From contig NZ_JANHOF010000003.1 of the NCBI RefSeq assembly GCF_024498075.1, forward strand, positions 558,001 to 622,000: 64,000 nt of DNA, written 5' to 3'. Origin of the DNA: Paenibacillus mendelii (lineage in GTDB: Bacteria > Bacillota > Bacilli > Paenibacillales > Paenibacillaceae). The stretch's first letter is position 1. Every line of letters begins with the position of its first letter. Below, piece after piece: positions 49,355-58,477 of the stretch. The notes under the pieces were generated by a model. That model had not been told where the DNA came from and did no database searches. It saw nothing but the letters and a program-made list of their open reading frames with translations. The position numbers were made by a program, and so were the translations under genes.

Positions 49355-50632
49355 TCAGCTTCCTCCTCCCAGTCGGATGATTTTGGCCTTCCCGCTCAAT
49401 CCTTTTGTCAGGTTTCGAGTATCGAATACGAAAGTAGCGTGATTGATAATAGACTCGATCGGCAATTGGGAATGGCCCGTTGCAATAATGACGCAATCGG
49501 TATTTTGTAAATATTCTTCGGTCAGGTCGACGCTCCGGTATTTAAATCCATCCAAGGTAATTTGAGTTACATAGGGATCGTGATAGTTGAGACGAAATCC
49601 TTCCTGGCTCAGTAGCTTCATGAGCGCAAGAGAGGCAGATTCCCGCACGTCGTGAATATCGTTTTTGTAGGCTGCGCCTACGACCAATATTCTGGCGTCT
49701 TTCGAAAGGCTAGCAGGCAAATGCGCCTTAACTTGAGAGACGATATAGGCCGGCATACGGTTATTAACAGCCGCCGACGCTTCTATAAAGACGCTTCCCG
49801 ATCCGATTTTTTTTGCTTTCCATTGCAGGTACAAGGGATCGACCGGTATGCAATGACCGCCGACGCCCGGACCCGGAAAAAATTTCGAGAAACCGTAAGG
49901 CTTCGTGCCGGCAGCTTCGATGACTTCCCATACATCGATCTTCAGTTGATCGCAAAGAATGGCGAATTCGTTAATAAACGAGATATTAACGAAACGATAG
50001 GAATTCTCCAGCAATTTCGCCAACTCGGCTACTTCCGATGAAGATACCGGAACGACATGATCAAAGATTGTCTTGTACAGCTCGTAAATCTTTTGTGCGC
50101 ATGCCTCTGTTACGCCGCTTATAATTTTGGGGATTTCTTTGAATGAATACTGGCGGTTGCCGGGATCGATGCGTTCGGGGGAATAACCGAGATAATAATC
50201 TTTGCCTGCTTCCAATCCTTCCTGGTCGAACAGCGGTTTTAACACTTCCTTGGTGGTGCCCGGGTAGGTGGAGCTCTCCAGAATGATTAAGTGGCCGCTC
50301 CTGATGTGTTGTTTGATCATTGTCCCAGCGTTGACCAAATAGCTCAGATCGGGAGCGTGTTGTTCATCGAGAGGCGTTGGAACGCAGATGATGATCACGT
50401 CGGTCTCGGCAATTGCGCTATAATCATCCGTAGCGGTAAAACGGCCTGAATCTGCTTCGGATTTAATAGTATTGTCATTGATGTCCGTCAAATAGCTCTT
50501 TCCCGACATGATTAAACGGATCTTTTGGATGTCTACATCTATTCCGACTACCCGATAACCGTTTTGAGAGAATGTCAGAGCGAGAGGAAGCCCTACATAG
50601 CCAAGACCAATTACGGAGATTGATTGCTTCAA
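49355..50632 (-). CDS. UDP-sugar 6-dehydrogenase (WbpA/UDP-GlcNAc or ManNAc type)
   Basis: The 425-residue enzyme oxidises the C6 alcohol of a UDP-sugar to the uronic acid with two NAD. Landmarks are VIGLGYVGLPLAL, CVPTPLDEQ, ESSTYPGTT, GYSPERIDPGN, the catalytic Cys in PGPGVGGHCIPVDPLYL and VVGAAYKNDIHDVRESA. The PERIDPGN block points to the N-acetylhexosamine group. It stands alone on the minus strand with CATACCATA and CATATCATA elements about 30-50 bases upstream, each like a sigma-K -10 but without a spaced AC. Confidence 0.9.
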   Translation of the reverse strand: MKQSISVIGLGYVGLPLALTFSQNGYRVVGIDVDIQKIRLIMSGKSYLTDINDNTIKSEADSGRFTATDDYSAIAETDVIIICVPTPLDEQHAPDLSYLVNAGTMIKQHIRSGHLIILESSTYPGTTKEVLKPLFDQEGLEAGKDYYLGYSPERIDPGNRQYSFKEIPKIISGVTEACAQKIYELYKTIFDHVVPVSSSEVAELAKLLENSYRFVNISFINEFAILCDQLKIDVWEVIEAAGTKPYGFSKFFPGPGVGGHCIPVDPLYLQWKAKKIGSGSVFIEASAAVNNRMPAYIVSQVKAHLPASLSKDARILVVGAAYKNDIHDVRESASLALMKLLSQEGFRLNYHDPYVTQITLDGFKYRSVDLTEEYLQNTDCVIIATGHSQLPIESIINHATFVFDTRNLTKGLSGKAKIIRLGGGS

Positions 50633-50708
50633 TCACCATCCCACCTTCACTTATTGAATTATGATATGGTATGCGTTAACGAAAAGACTTGCTATGGGAT
50701 GTCTATCA

Positions 50709-50912
50709 CTATTTTGATCTAGTAAACGCAGCGAAGACCCTCATCCATTTCTTCCCTCTTGTCTGAGCTTGAGATAAAGCCCATTGAATGTCGGGCGCAT
50801 TGGATTGGAGCGCCTCAGAGACATAGCGAACAACGTTAATTTGACCTTCAGGTACGAATGCCGTTGCAGTTAAACTACCTAAACATAGAATGTGTGTAGA
50901 TGAAGATTCTGC
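50709..50912 (-). pseudogene. Possible C-terminal coding remnant without start codon
   Basis: The minus strand is open for about 67 codons between stops and reads protein-like (FVPEGQINVVRYVSEAL, then SNAPDIQWALSQAQT, ending FTRSK). There is no usable start codon or RBS. The N-terminal third lies in the 69-base direct repeat. I do not recognise a family. The rest of 50633-51022 shows no gene. Confidence 0.3.
50831..50899. repeat. 69-base direct repeat, copy 1
   Basis: Matches 51648-51716 at 68 of 69 positions (G at 50843, C at 51660), in the same orientation, 817 bases apart. Confidence 0.92.
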
Positions 50913-51022
50913 TCAAGCGTTAAAGAATGCACAATCGCTGCCTATTGATTCTTTACAGGCATCTGAGAAAGGCCGCGGAGATCAAAATATATTCTAAGAG
51001 AGTGTCCATTCTATAGTGGAGG

Positions 51023-51060
51023 TCAGACTGTCGAGAGAGTCTCGGCAGTCTGATTTTTTT
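51023..51060 (+). terminator. Orphan plus-strand terminator
   Basis: TCAGACTG (51023-51030) pairs with CAGTCTGA (51046-51053), an inner CGAGA/TCTCG extends the stem, and a T-run follows. No plus-strand gene precedes it, so it may end a small unrecognised transcript. Confidence 0.65.
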
Positions 51061-51070
51061 TATGCGATAT

Positions 51071-51112
51071 AAAAAGTGGAGAGGCCCATGAATAATATTC
51101 ATGGGCCTCTCC
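51071..51112 (-). terminator. Terminator of the CHRD gene
   Basis: A perfect 16-bp stem (51078-51093 with 51097-51112) and a three-base loop; the A-run at 51071-51075 gives the T-tract on the minus strand. Confidence 0.8.
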
Positions 51113-51141
51113 CGTGGCGTATGTCTCTTGTGTTTGTCGTC

Positions 51142-51504
51142 CTACCGGCCGACTTGACCGCGAATTTCCCCATCCGGATTTTGATTGGTGTGAACATTGA
51201 CATAAGCGTTGCCACTTTCGAACTCGCGGACGAGGTCGCGGATCGTCCTTCCTTGAAGAGGGCCGATAAGATCTTGATTGGTCAGGACACCTCGCACGAC
51301 TCCCCGCCTTACGGAAATGCCGAATTTTGACGGACCGAACAAGAAGGCGACGATAGGACCGTTTTGCCCTCTTCTTCCAAGATGAATATGACCTTGGGTC
51401 ACGCGGTTAATATTTCGGACAATAAGAAGGAATCTTAGCTGGGTGCCGTTGTTAATAAGCCGGAAAGAGGCATTTCCTGTCGCTATCGTCCTTACAGGAG
51501 GCAC
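51142..51504 (-). CDS. CHRD-domain protein
   Basis: The 120-residue product is essentially one CHRD domain: LLIVRNINRVTQGHIHLG, QNGPIVAFLFG and a closing AYVNVHTNQNPDGEIRGQV. Such domains occur in secreted and exosporium-associated proteins of spore formers. The annotated start is GTG 51504, but the frame continues upstream and codes FRAVLNGRNE, the usual first strand of the domain. An AAGGAG stands 9 bases before an ATC codon at 51543, so the real start may be this non-standard codon. The gene lies between two 69-base direct repeats. Confidence 0.8.
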   Translation of the reverse strand: MPPVRTIATGNASFRLINNGTQLRFLLIVRNINRVTQGHIHLGRRGQNGPIVAFLFGPSKFGISVRRGVVRGVLTNQDLIGPLQGRTIRDLVREFESGNAYVNVHTNQNPDGEIRGQVGR

Positions 51505-51647
51505 CTCGTTACGGCCATTTAAGACTGCTCTGAATATTCGGATAGGTCTCCACTCCTTTTCATAGTTATGGTTTTAGCATATTCATAGATATCCGAAGAG
51601 GTATGTTTACCAGCCTACGCACGGCTCTGAACTGGCGAAAAACCAAC

Positions 51648-51716
51648 CAACGTTAATTTCACCTTCAGGTACGAATGCCGTTGCAGTTAAACTACCTAAA
51701 CATAGAATGTGTGTAG
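51648..51716. repeat. 69-base direct repeat, copy 2
   Basis: Second copy of 50831-50899; ends 36 bases before the start of the next gene. On the minus strand both copies read HILCLGSLTATAFVPEG. Confidence 0.92.
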
Positions 51717-51751
51717 CAGTCTTCTTAAATCTTACTAGGCAGGTGAGGAAC

Positions 51752-52558
51752 ATGCCGAGACGAAGCATTGTGAGCCGTGGTCATAGAACAAAGGCCAGAG
51801 GATACCCATTCACCATCCGAAACGCGGAATTCCCCAAGGTGTCCGTCATCATCCCTGCTATGAACGAAAGGAAGACGATTGCGGCCGTTATCCGTCAAGC
51901 CTCTCAGGTGCATCCCGAGACGGAGGTCATCGTAGTTGCGAATGGGTCGACGGACGGTACGGCCGAGCTGGCGCAGAGAATCGGCGCCCGAGTGATCCGC
52001 TTTGCCCGTCCGCTCGGTCATGACGTGGGACGCAGCGTTGGAGCCCGAGAAGCCAAAGGAGACATCCTGCTCTTTACCGATGCTGACATTGTCATTCCTG
52101 CCCGGGACTTCATTCCCTTAACGAAAGCCGTCGAGGGAGGCGTGGATGTAGCCCTTAACAAGTATTTGGGACCAACAGGCAAGCAGCATGTACACAGCGT
52201 CGTTCTCGCCAAGCATTCATTGAACATATTCGTCGCACATCCCGGTTTGCAGGGCGCATCCTTAACGACTATTCCGCATGCGATGAGCCGCAAGGCGAGA
52301 GATTTGATCGGCTCCGACAATCTGGCTGTCCCCCCGAAAGCCCAAGCTATCGCCATCTTTAACGGATTGAACGTGCGCGGCATCCATTACGTCGATGTAG
52401 GGCGGAGAAATCCGAGAAGAGGCCGGACAAAGGGGAATGATCCGCTTGAAAAATTGATCGTTGGCGATCATTTGGAGGCCTTGGACTGGTTCATCTCGAA
52501 GGCCGGAGCGCGGGGGAACCGGTTGGATTTCACACGAAACCGAGAGATCGTGCGGTGA
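51752..52558 (+). CDS. GT2 family glycosyltransferase with basic leader
   Basis: The 268-residue product starts with a basic leader (residues 1-20, PRRSIVSRGHRTKARG), then VSVIIPAMNERKTIAAV, VANGSTDGT and LLFTDADIVIP. The block PLGHDVGRSVGA is shared with the next gene, its paralogue. ATG 51752 has AGGTGAGG just upstream; the longer frame from 51707 begins inside the 69-base repeat and is unlikely. It leads the long plus-strand run of glycan genes. Confidence 0.85.
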   Translation: MPRRSIVSRGHRTKARGYPFTIRNAEFPKVSVIIPAMNERKTIAAVIRQASQVHPETEVIVVANGSTDGTAELAQRIGARVIRFARPLGHDVGRSVGAREAKGDILLFTDADIVIPARDFIPLTKAVEGGVDVALNKYLGPTGKQHVHSVVLAKHSLNIFVAHPGLQGASLTTIPHAMSRKARDLIGSDNLAVPPKAQAIAIFNGLNVRGIHYVDVGRRNPRRGRTKGNDPLEKLIVGDHLEALDWFISKAGARGNRLDFTRNREIVR

Positions 52559-52565
52559 TGACAGG

Positions 52566-53693
52566 ATGATAAACAGGAAGCCGAGACGAAGGATGAATGG
52601 CGCCGCCGCCCCTTTGCGGAGGGGAAGGCAACTACAAAGGAAACGGCCTGTTGTTAATGCTCGAAACGGACGGAAGCCGGGGACCCGGAAGCTCAAGAGG
52701 CCCTCTACAGGAAACGCCAGTTATTGGAGGGAAAGAGCTTATACCGCGGGTTATCTTGCTGCAGCCTCGGAAGGATCGACATCAACGGAAGTCATGTCAC
52801 AAGCAGCAGAAAGTGATCCGCATACAAAGGTCAATGAACAATGGCATCGCTGGTATCAAACCGTCAACCGTTTGGCGTGGCCTGTGTATCACGCTGCTGC
52901 AGCCAGATTTGTGGAAGGATTCCGCAAGGATGCGGGAGGATATTTCGGGAATTGGATCCTGCTGCCGACGACCAAGAAGGTTGCTGCGATCGTCACGGTC
53001 ATGAATGAGAAAGATACGATTCTAAGCGTTCTCGAACAGCTTCACCGGCTTCCGCTTCATGAATTGATCGTTGTCGTGAACGGATCGACCGATGAAAGCT
53101 TCGAAATCATCCGCAATCAATCCCGGGCTACGATCGTTCATTACCGGGAAGCTTTGGGACACGATGTCGGGCGAGCGATAGGAGCGAAATTGGCCGAGTC
53201 CGAAATTCTGCTGTTCCTAGACGGTGATTTTCCGATACAAGCCGAACATCTCGTGCCTTTCGTCGATGCTATTGAGCAAGGGATGGATATCGCTTTAAAC
53301 AACATCTCTCCCTATATCGGCCTATTCTCCGGCAGGGACGATGTGACCACGGTCAAGGAGTTCATCAACCGGGCGATGGCCAGGGAGGATCTCCAGGCAA
53401 ATTCGCTGACCGCGGTCCCTCATGCGATGAGGAAGCAGGCAGCTCAACGAATCGGATATGCCAACCTCGCCATCCCCCCCAAGGCGCAAGTCATAGCATT
53501 GGACAGAGGGATGAGAATAAGCTCGCCGGCCAGCGTGGACGTGATTACGACGAATCGGCACCGGTCACGTAATGTTGGGCGTAACAATGCCGTTTCCGAG
53601 CTGATCATCGGAGACCACATCGAAGCTTTAAAGACGGTATTGGACTTGAAAGGATCGCGGTTATCGTTTCAGGATCGAATCAGACACCGTTAA
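52566..53693 (+). CDS. GT2 family glycosyltransferase with long basic leader and tag-like segment
   Basis: Residues 1-48 are very rich in Arg and Lys. Residues 55-70 carry a short tag-like stretch with small residues at 58, 62, 66 and 70 (AYTAGYLAAASEG). The GT2 domain begins near residue 138 (VAAIVTVMNEKDT), with VVNGSTDES, ALGHDVGRAIGA and LLFLDGDFPIQ. ATG 52566 follows GGTGAT; the upstream extension lies in the previous gene. A paralogue of the 51752-52558 product. Confidence 0.85.
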   Translation: MINRKPRRRMNGAAAPLRRGRQLQRKRPVVNARNGRKPGTRKLKRPSTGNASYWRERAYTAGYLAAASEGSTSTEVMSQAAESDPHTKVNEQWHRWYQTVNRLAWPVYHAAAARFVEGFRKDAGGYFGNWILLPTTKKVAAIVTVMNEKDTILSVLEQLHRLPLHELIVVVNGSTDESFEIIRNQSRATIVHYREALGHDVGRAIGAKLAESEILLFLDGDFPIQAEHLVPFVDAIEQGMDIALNNISPYIGLFSGRDDVTTVKEFINRAMAREDLQANSLTAVPHAMRKQAAQRIGYANLAIPPKAQVIALDRGMRISSPASVDVITTNRHRSRNVGRNNAVSELIIGDHIEALKTVLDLKGSRLSFQDRIRHR

Positions 53694-53720
53694 TTAACCT
53701 GGCTTTAGAAGGTGGACGAT

Positions 53721-54449
53721 ATGAACAAAACAAGTATCATTATCCCGACCTATAACGGAAAGGAACTGCTCAAGGACTGTTTGTATTCCATCAAACGGCA
53801 TACGCAAATTCCGTATGAAATCATTGTCGTCGATAATGGTTCAACGGACGGTACGGCTGATGTTTGCCGGCAAGAGGGGATCACCTTCATTTCACTGGCA
53901 AGTAATATCGGGTTTCCGGCAGCTTGCAATATGGGGCTGAAGCTTGCTTCCGGCGATACGCTTCTATTGTTGAATAACGATGTCATTGTATCCCGCAACT
54001 GGCTGCAAAACATGCTGAATTGCCTTAACAGCCGGGCGGACATCGGAATCGTGGGGCCGCTAACGAACTATGCGAGCGGTAAGCAGCAGATCGATATGCC
54101 CTATACCAATTTGGAGGAGATGGCCAATCAGTTAAATGAGCCGGATTCCGGCAAGTGGATGCATGTGGATCGAATCGTCGGACTATGCTTTCTGTTCAAA
54201 CGGGATTTAATGGATCAGATCGGACTGTTGGATGAACGGTTTTCTCCCGGTCATTTTGAAGACGACGATTACTGTTATCGGGCAAGGGGGGCGGGATATA
54301 AGCTCAGGATCGCAGGGGATGTTTTCATTTTCCATCATGGCAGTGCCAGCTTCGGCCGGCAGGAAGAGAGCAGGGTGAAGCAGCTCATTGAGAGCAATCG
54401 GCATAAATTTATCGCGAAGTGGGGCGTCGACCCCATCATCTACGTATAG
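53721..54449 (+). CDS. GT2 family glycosyltransferase (rhamnosyltransferase-like)
   Basis: The 242-residue enzyme has SIIIPTYNGKELLKDCL, VDNGSTDGT, LLLLNNDVIVS and a C-terminal HFEDDDYCYRARGAGY, typical of the WcaE/rhamnosyltransferase branch. ATG 53721 has AGAAGGTGG at good spacing; GTG 53712 is less likely. It resembles the GT2 core of the 58474-59805 product, which in addition bears a tag and an extra domain. Confidence 0.87.
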   Translation: MNKTSIIIPTYNGKELLKDCLYSIKRHTQIPYEIIVVDNGSTDGTADVCRQEGITFISLASNIGFPAACNMGLKLASGDTLLLLNNDVIVSRNWLQNMLNCLNSRADIGIVGPLTNYASGKQQIDMPYTNLEEMANQLNEPDSGKWMHVDRIVGLCFLFKRDLMDQIGLLDERFSPGHFEDDDYCYRARGAGYKLRIAGDVFIFHHGSASFGRQEESRVKQLIESNRHKFIAKWGVDPIIYV

Positions 54450-54507
54450 GTAACGTTCAACAAGTGATTCTCCTTTAGTTGAATTTGGTGCAGAAAGGAA
54501 GGGTTAT

Positions 54508-55230
54508 ATGAAGGGTGTCATACTGGCAGGAGGTACGGGCAGCCGTCTTCATCCATTGACCAAAATAATAAACAAGCACCTGCTTCCTGTCGGAAATATT
54601 CCGATGATCTGCCATGGCGTGGAGAAATTCCGAAAAGCGGGCATTGAAGATATTCTTCTTGTCATTGGCAAGCATTCTGCAGGATTATTCACCGAATTGC
54701 TGGGCAGCGGGAAGGAATGGGGGGTTCGCCTTACCTATAAAATACAGGAAGAGGCTGGCGGAATTGCTCAAGCCTTATCGCTTGCCGAACCATTAATGAA
54801 GCCAGGCGAGAGGTTCGTTGTTCTTCTTGGCGATAATCTATTCGAGGATTCCTTGACGCCTTATGTCCAGGCTTTCGTTAAACAGACGGAGGGAGCCCGG
54901 GTGCTTCTGAAGAAAGTTCATGACCCGACAAGATACGGGGTTCCCATTCTGTTGGATGACAAAATAGATTCGATCGAGGAGAAGCCTGCTGTGCCGAAAT
55001 CCGAGTATTGCGTTACAGGCATTTACATGTATGATTCCGGGGTATTCGACGTGGTTCGAAGCATTAAACCTTCAGGCCGCGGTGAACTGGAAATCACCGA
55101 TGTCAACAATGTATATGCTTCCAAGGGGCAGCTGACTTACGACATTCTCGATGGCTGGTGGACGGATGCAGGGACCTTCCAATCCCTCTATCAAGCAAGC
55201 GGCCGGCAGCTAGAAGGAGAGTGCCGATGA
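54508..55230 (+). CDS. rfbA: Glucose-1-phosphate thymidylyltransferase (RmlA/SpsI type)
   Basis: It makes dTDP-glucose from glucose 1-phosphate and dTTP. Signature GGTGSRLHPLTKIINKHLLP, then VVLLGDNLFED and IEEKPAVPKSEYCVTGIYMY. At 240 residues it is the short form, like Bacillus SpsI, lacking the C-terminal part of RmlA. RBS AAAGGAAGGG. The stop overlaps the RmlB start. Confidence 0.9.
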   Translation: MKGVILAGGTGSRLHPLTKIINKHLLPVGNIPMICHGVEKFRKAGIEDILLVIGKHSAGLFTELLGSGKEWGVRLTYKIQEEAGGIAQALSLAEPLMKPGERFVVLLGDNLFEDSLTPYVQAFVKQTEGARVLLKKVHDPTRYGVPILLDDKIDSIEEKPAVPKSEYCVTGIYMYDSGVFDVVRSIKPSGRGELEITDVNNVYASKGQLTYDILDGWWTDAGTFQSLYQASGRQLEGECR

Positions 55231-56216
55231 TGAGGCTGTTAATTACCGGGGGCATGGGCTTTATCGGCAGTAATTTCATCCTGCATATGCTGGAGAAGCA
55301 CCCCTCATACCGGATTATAAACCTGGATTCGCTCACATACGCAGGTAACACAGAGAATCTGGAGCAGGTTAGGCATGCCGCGAATGTTCAGTTTATTCAT
55401 GGCAGTATTACCGACCGGCCGACGGTGGACCATGTTATGCAGGAAGTCGAGGCCGTCATTCACTTTGCGGCGGAGTCTCATGTAGACCGAAGTATATCCA
55501 GCCCCTACCAGTTCGTGGATACGAATGTAGCGGGAACCCACTATTTGCTCGAAGCAGCACGGAGGCAGGGCATCACTAAATTCATTCATATTTCCACGGA
55601 CGAAGTATATGGTTCTCTTGGACCCACAGGATACTTTACCGAACAGAGCCCGATTGCTCCGAATAGTCCTTATTCAGCCAGCAAAGCGGCCTCCGATTTG
55701 CTGGCCCGTTCCTATTATGAAACGTACCGGTTCCCTGTCGTAATCAGCCGCTGTTCGAATAACTACGGTCCAAGGCAGTTTCCAGAGAAGCTAATTCCTT
55801 TGATTATTACCCGAGCCTTGGAAGATCAGCCGATTCCGATCTACGGAGATGGACTTAATATAAGAGATTGGCTTTTTGTGGAAGACCACTGCAGGGCGAT
55901 TGACCTCCTGCTTCATCAGGGCGTGCCTGGCGAAGTGTACAATATTGGAGGAAATAATGAACATTCCAATCTAGATATTGCCCGAGCTGTACTGCAGCAG
56001 TTGGGAAAACCGGAATCATTGCTGCAGTTCGTATCGGATCGTCCCGGCCATGACCGCAGATACGCGATCGATGCGGCGAAGATAAACAAGCAGCTGGGTT
56101 GGAGTCCGGTCAATCCGTTTCATCAAGGCTTACAGAAGACATTGGACTGGTATACCGGCAATATTTCGTGGTGGAAAAAGATCCTGGAGCGGGAACGAAT
56201 GAATTCGGAGGCCTGA
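55227..56216 (+). CDS. rfbB: dTDP-glucose 4,6-dehydratase (RmlB/SpsJ type)
   Basis: It converts dTDP-glucose to dTDP-4-keto-6-deoxyglucose. Landmarks: TGGMGFIGSNFI, AAESHVDRSI, STDEVYGSLG, YSASKAASD with Tyr-x3-Lys, and RCSNNYGPRQFPEKLIPL. The frame is open upstream inside rfbA; ATG 55227 has AAGGAG and overlaps the rfbA stop. The product is the precursor for the DegT aminotransferase encoded at 62489. Confidence 0.93.
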   Translation: MMRLLITGGMGFIGSNFILHMLEKHPSYRIINLDSLTYAGNTENLEQVRHAANVQFIHGSITDRPTVDHVMQEVEAVIHFAAESHVDRSISSPYQFVDTNVAGTHYLLEAARRQGITKFIHISTDEVYGSLGPTGYFTEQSPIAPNSPYSASKAASDLLARSYYETYRFPVVISRCSNNYGPRQFPEKLIPLIITRALEDQPIPIYGDGLNIRDWLFVEDHCRAIDLLLHQGVPGEVYNIGGNNEHSNLDIARAVLQQLGKPESLLQFVSDRPGHDRRYAIDAAKINKQLGWSPVNPFHQGLQKTLDWYTGNISWWKKILERERMNSEA

Positions 56217-56220
56217 CAAT

Positions 56221-57357
56221 ATGCGATCAATTGATCTGAATTCGCAAGAGCAGGGAGTAGGGGTAACCGAAGAAATAGCGATCCGTAATGGACGTGAAGC
56301 CGGTTTTCGGCAGGGACGAAACGACGGGTATCGGATGGGGTTCTGCGATGCCGTCCTGCGCGGACAGCCCGCAGCTTCAGAACCCGTGCGAGATGTAAAG
56401 ATTCTCTATGTCACAGCTGGTATCGGCGTTCCGTATCCTGCGCTGGATCAAGCGGTAATCGACGCTCTGGAGGGATTGGTCCGAGGCTTCTCGGTCGCCA
56501 CTCCCTCGGAGGACGTTGTCGCAATAGCCAAGAAGGTGCAGCCGGATCTTGTACTCGTTCTTAACGGCGTGGTATTGCCTGCCGATAAAGTCAAGCAGCT
56601 GCGGCAATGCGGATTTAAAACAGCCGTCTGGTTTACGGACGATCCTTATTATACCGACTGGACCATCACGATTGCGCCCCGTTACGATTACGTTTTTACA
56701 CTGGAGCTCAACTGTCTTTCTTTCTATCGCAAATTAGGCTGCGAGCATGTTTATCATCTTCCGTTCGCAGTCAACCCCAAAGTATTTCATCCGAAGCATG
56801 TGCCTACCTCTTATCAGTCCGACATTTGCTTTATTGGCACAGCCTTTTGGAACCGGGTCGAGTTGATTGACCGCTTAGCCCCGATTCTGATGAATAGAAG
56901 AGTGGTCATCGCCGGTTGGTGGTGGGACCGGCTGAAAAACTATTCCCGATTGTCCGATAAAATCAAGCTCGGCGATTGGATGACCCCCGAGGATACAGCG
57001 AGCTATTATAACGGTGCGAAAATCGTCATCAATCTTCATCGTTCCATACATGACGACACCATCAATGCAAATGGCCGGAAAATCGAGGCGCTGTCCGTTA
57101 ATCCGCGAACGTTTGAAATCTCCGGCTGCGCGACGCTGCAGCTGTCCGATATTCGACCGGATATCAACAACTTATACGCCCCTGATTCGGAAATTGGCAC
57201 GTTCGTTACTCACGATGAGCTGATCGATAAGATCGATTATTATTTGCGGCATGATGAAGAAAGGCAGCGAATCGCTTTGAGCGGGATGATGAGAACAAGA
57301 AGGGACCATACCTATCACACAAGATTGAGCACGATGCTGAGCATTGTTTTCCCTTGA
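56221..57357 (+). CDS. CgeB-like glycosyltransferase with N-terminal glycine-tetrad tag
   Basis: Residues 24-48 are the tag: Gly at 24, 28, 32, 36, 40 and 48 and Ala at 44 (GFRQGRNDGYRMG). The GT-B type body follows: ILYVTAGIGVPYPA, AVWFTDDPYYTDWT, DICFIGTAFWNRVEL, VVIAGWWWDRL and EISGCATLQLS. It differs from the two CgeB-like paralogues at 44-46 kb, which have no tag. RBS GGAGG; 4 bases after rfbB. Confidence 0.83.
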   Translation: MRSIDLNSQEQGVGVTEEIAIRNGREAGFRQGRNDGYRMGFCDAVLRGQPAASEPVRDVKILYVTAGIGVPYPALDQAVIDALEGLVRGFSVATPSEDVVAIAKKVQPDLVLVLNGVVLPADKVKQLRQCGFKTAVWFTDDPYYTDWTITIAPRYDYVFTLELNCLSFYRKLGCEHVYHLPFAVNPKVFHPKHVPTSYQSDICFIGTAFWNRVELIDRLAPILMNRRVVIAGWWWDRLKNYSRLSDKIKLGDWMTPEDTASYYNGAKIVINLHRSIHDDTINANGRKIEALSVNPRTFEISGCATLQLSDIRPDINNLYAPDSEIGTFVTHDELIDKIDYYLRHDEERQRIALSGMMRTRRDHTYHTRLSTMLSIVFP

Positions 57358-57436
57358 CGGTCCTGGCCAAATTGGATGGCTGTACCTGTTTCCGAACCTA
57401 GTGTGAAGAATATATTGATTTTATGAGTTAGATGGG

Positions 57437-58477
57437 GTGGTTACCATTCGGCGGAGACGCGTTCATAAGCGAGTGTCCCTCAAAAGGAGGATATCGTCGC
57501 TCAAAAAGCCGCTTGGCCAGGATGCATGTATGCAGAAAGTGATGGCGCAAGCGGCAGTATCTTTTAATCAAGGTTACGATGCGGGTTATGACGACGCCTT
57601 GTTAAAGACGATGCAAACGGCGCAAACGGTACAGACGGTGCCTATTGAGGTCCCGAATAGAAGTTTCGATAAAGATTATAAGAATGGGGTTTATGACGGG
57701 GGAGAAGGCATCGTGGATTCGATACTTCCTGATCTGGATATTCTTCCCGATATTTCCGTGCGTCAAATTATTGAAGCGGGAATAGAGCATATGCGTTCCC
57801 GGAGCCATAGAGTTCTCGGCGCGCCGGAAGTGACCGGACAGATCATGAATGCTCTGAACACGAAATCACCATTGTCGGTTATTCGCCTGGGAGATGGTGA
57901 ATTGTTGACATTAGCGCAGGATGTGGTCCTGAACAGGGAACAGGTGCGGAAGGAAGGCCATTTTCTAAAGTATGCCGGTGTCCAACTGCCCGATCTTGCT
58001 GCCAGAGATCAGTTGGTTCAAGCGATCGGGAGCGCGGATATTGTAGGCATACCCAAATTGAGATTGCCTAACTTTCAGCCCCTGGCTTTCTCTGTTTTCA
58101 AAGCTCACGGCATTGATTACCGGCAATTGCGGTTGACTCTGTCGACCATCAACTATTCCATCTATATGGATGGCTTATTAAGAGGGATCCTTGCCAATCG
58201 CCGCGTTCTGGTCGTGGGTAATTCAGCACCCCAACTTTCGCAAGTGCTATCACTTAGCGGCATACGCGTAACGGGGGCGGTTGCTCCAGTTGAAGGTATG
58301 CATGACATCACCAGGGTAATGGGGGAAATTGCGGCTCGCGATTTCGACATTGCTCTTGTCGGAGCGGGTATTCCTGCTGTTGTCATCGTGCAGCGAATTG
58401 CAACCGAGCTCGGCAAGGTGGCAGTCGATTTCGGGCATCTGGCCGATTCATTCGTGAATGGGGATTCTGTCTTATGA
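57437..58477 (+). CDS. GT-D fold glycosyltransferase with basic leader and tag
   Basis: Residues 1-27 are basic (TIRRRRVHKRVSLKRR). Residues 42-57 carry a short tag with small residues at 42, 46, 50 and 54 (SFNQGYDAGYDDA). The GT-D domain occupies about 130-340: SPLSVIRLGDGELLTLAQD with the conserved Asp-Gly-Glu, then ADIVGIPKLR, RRVLVVGNSAPQLSQVL and LVGAGIPAVVI. The GTG start has only a weak RBS; I keep it because sister proteins also begin with a basic leader. ATG 57531 is an alternative. The stop overlaps the next start in ATGA. Confidence 0.78.
   Translation: MVTIRRRRVHKRVSLKRRISSLKKPLGQDACMQKVMAQAAVSFNQGYDAGYDDALLKTMQTAQTVQTVPIEVPNRSFDKDYKNGVYDGGEGIVDSILPDLDILPDISVRQIIEAGIEHMRSRSHRVLGAPEVTGQIMNALNTKSPLSVIRLGDGELLTLAQDVVLNREQVRKEGHFLKYAGVQLPDLAARDQLVQAIGSADIVGIPKLRLPNFQPLAFSVFKAHGIDYRQLRLTLSTINYSIYMDGLLRGILANRRVLVVGNSAPQLSQVLSLSGIRVTGAVAPVEGMHDITRVMGEIAARDFDIALVGAGIPAVVIVQRIATELGKVAVDFGHLADSFVNGDSVL

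Noticed and set aside
50633..50700. Sigma-K promoter of the UDP-sugar dehydrogenase
   Set aside because: Two CATAnnnTA elements exist on the minus strand, but neither has AC at 15-17 bases upstream.
51725..52021. Minus-strand 98-codon frame opposite the GT2 gene
   Set aside because: Shadow of the GT2 coding frame; no RBS.
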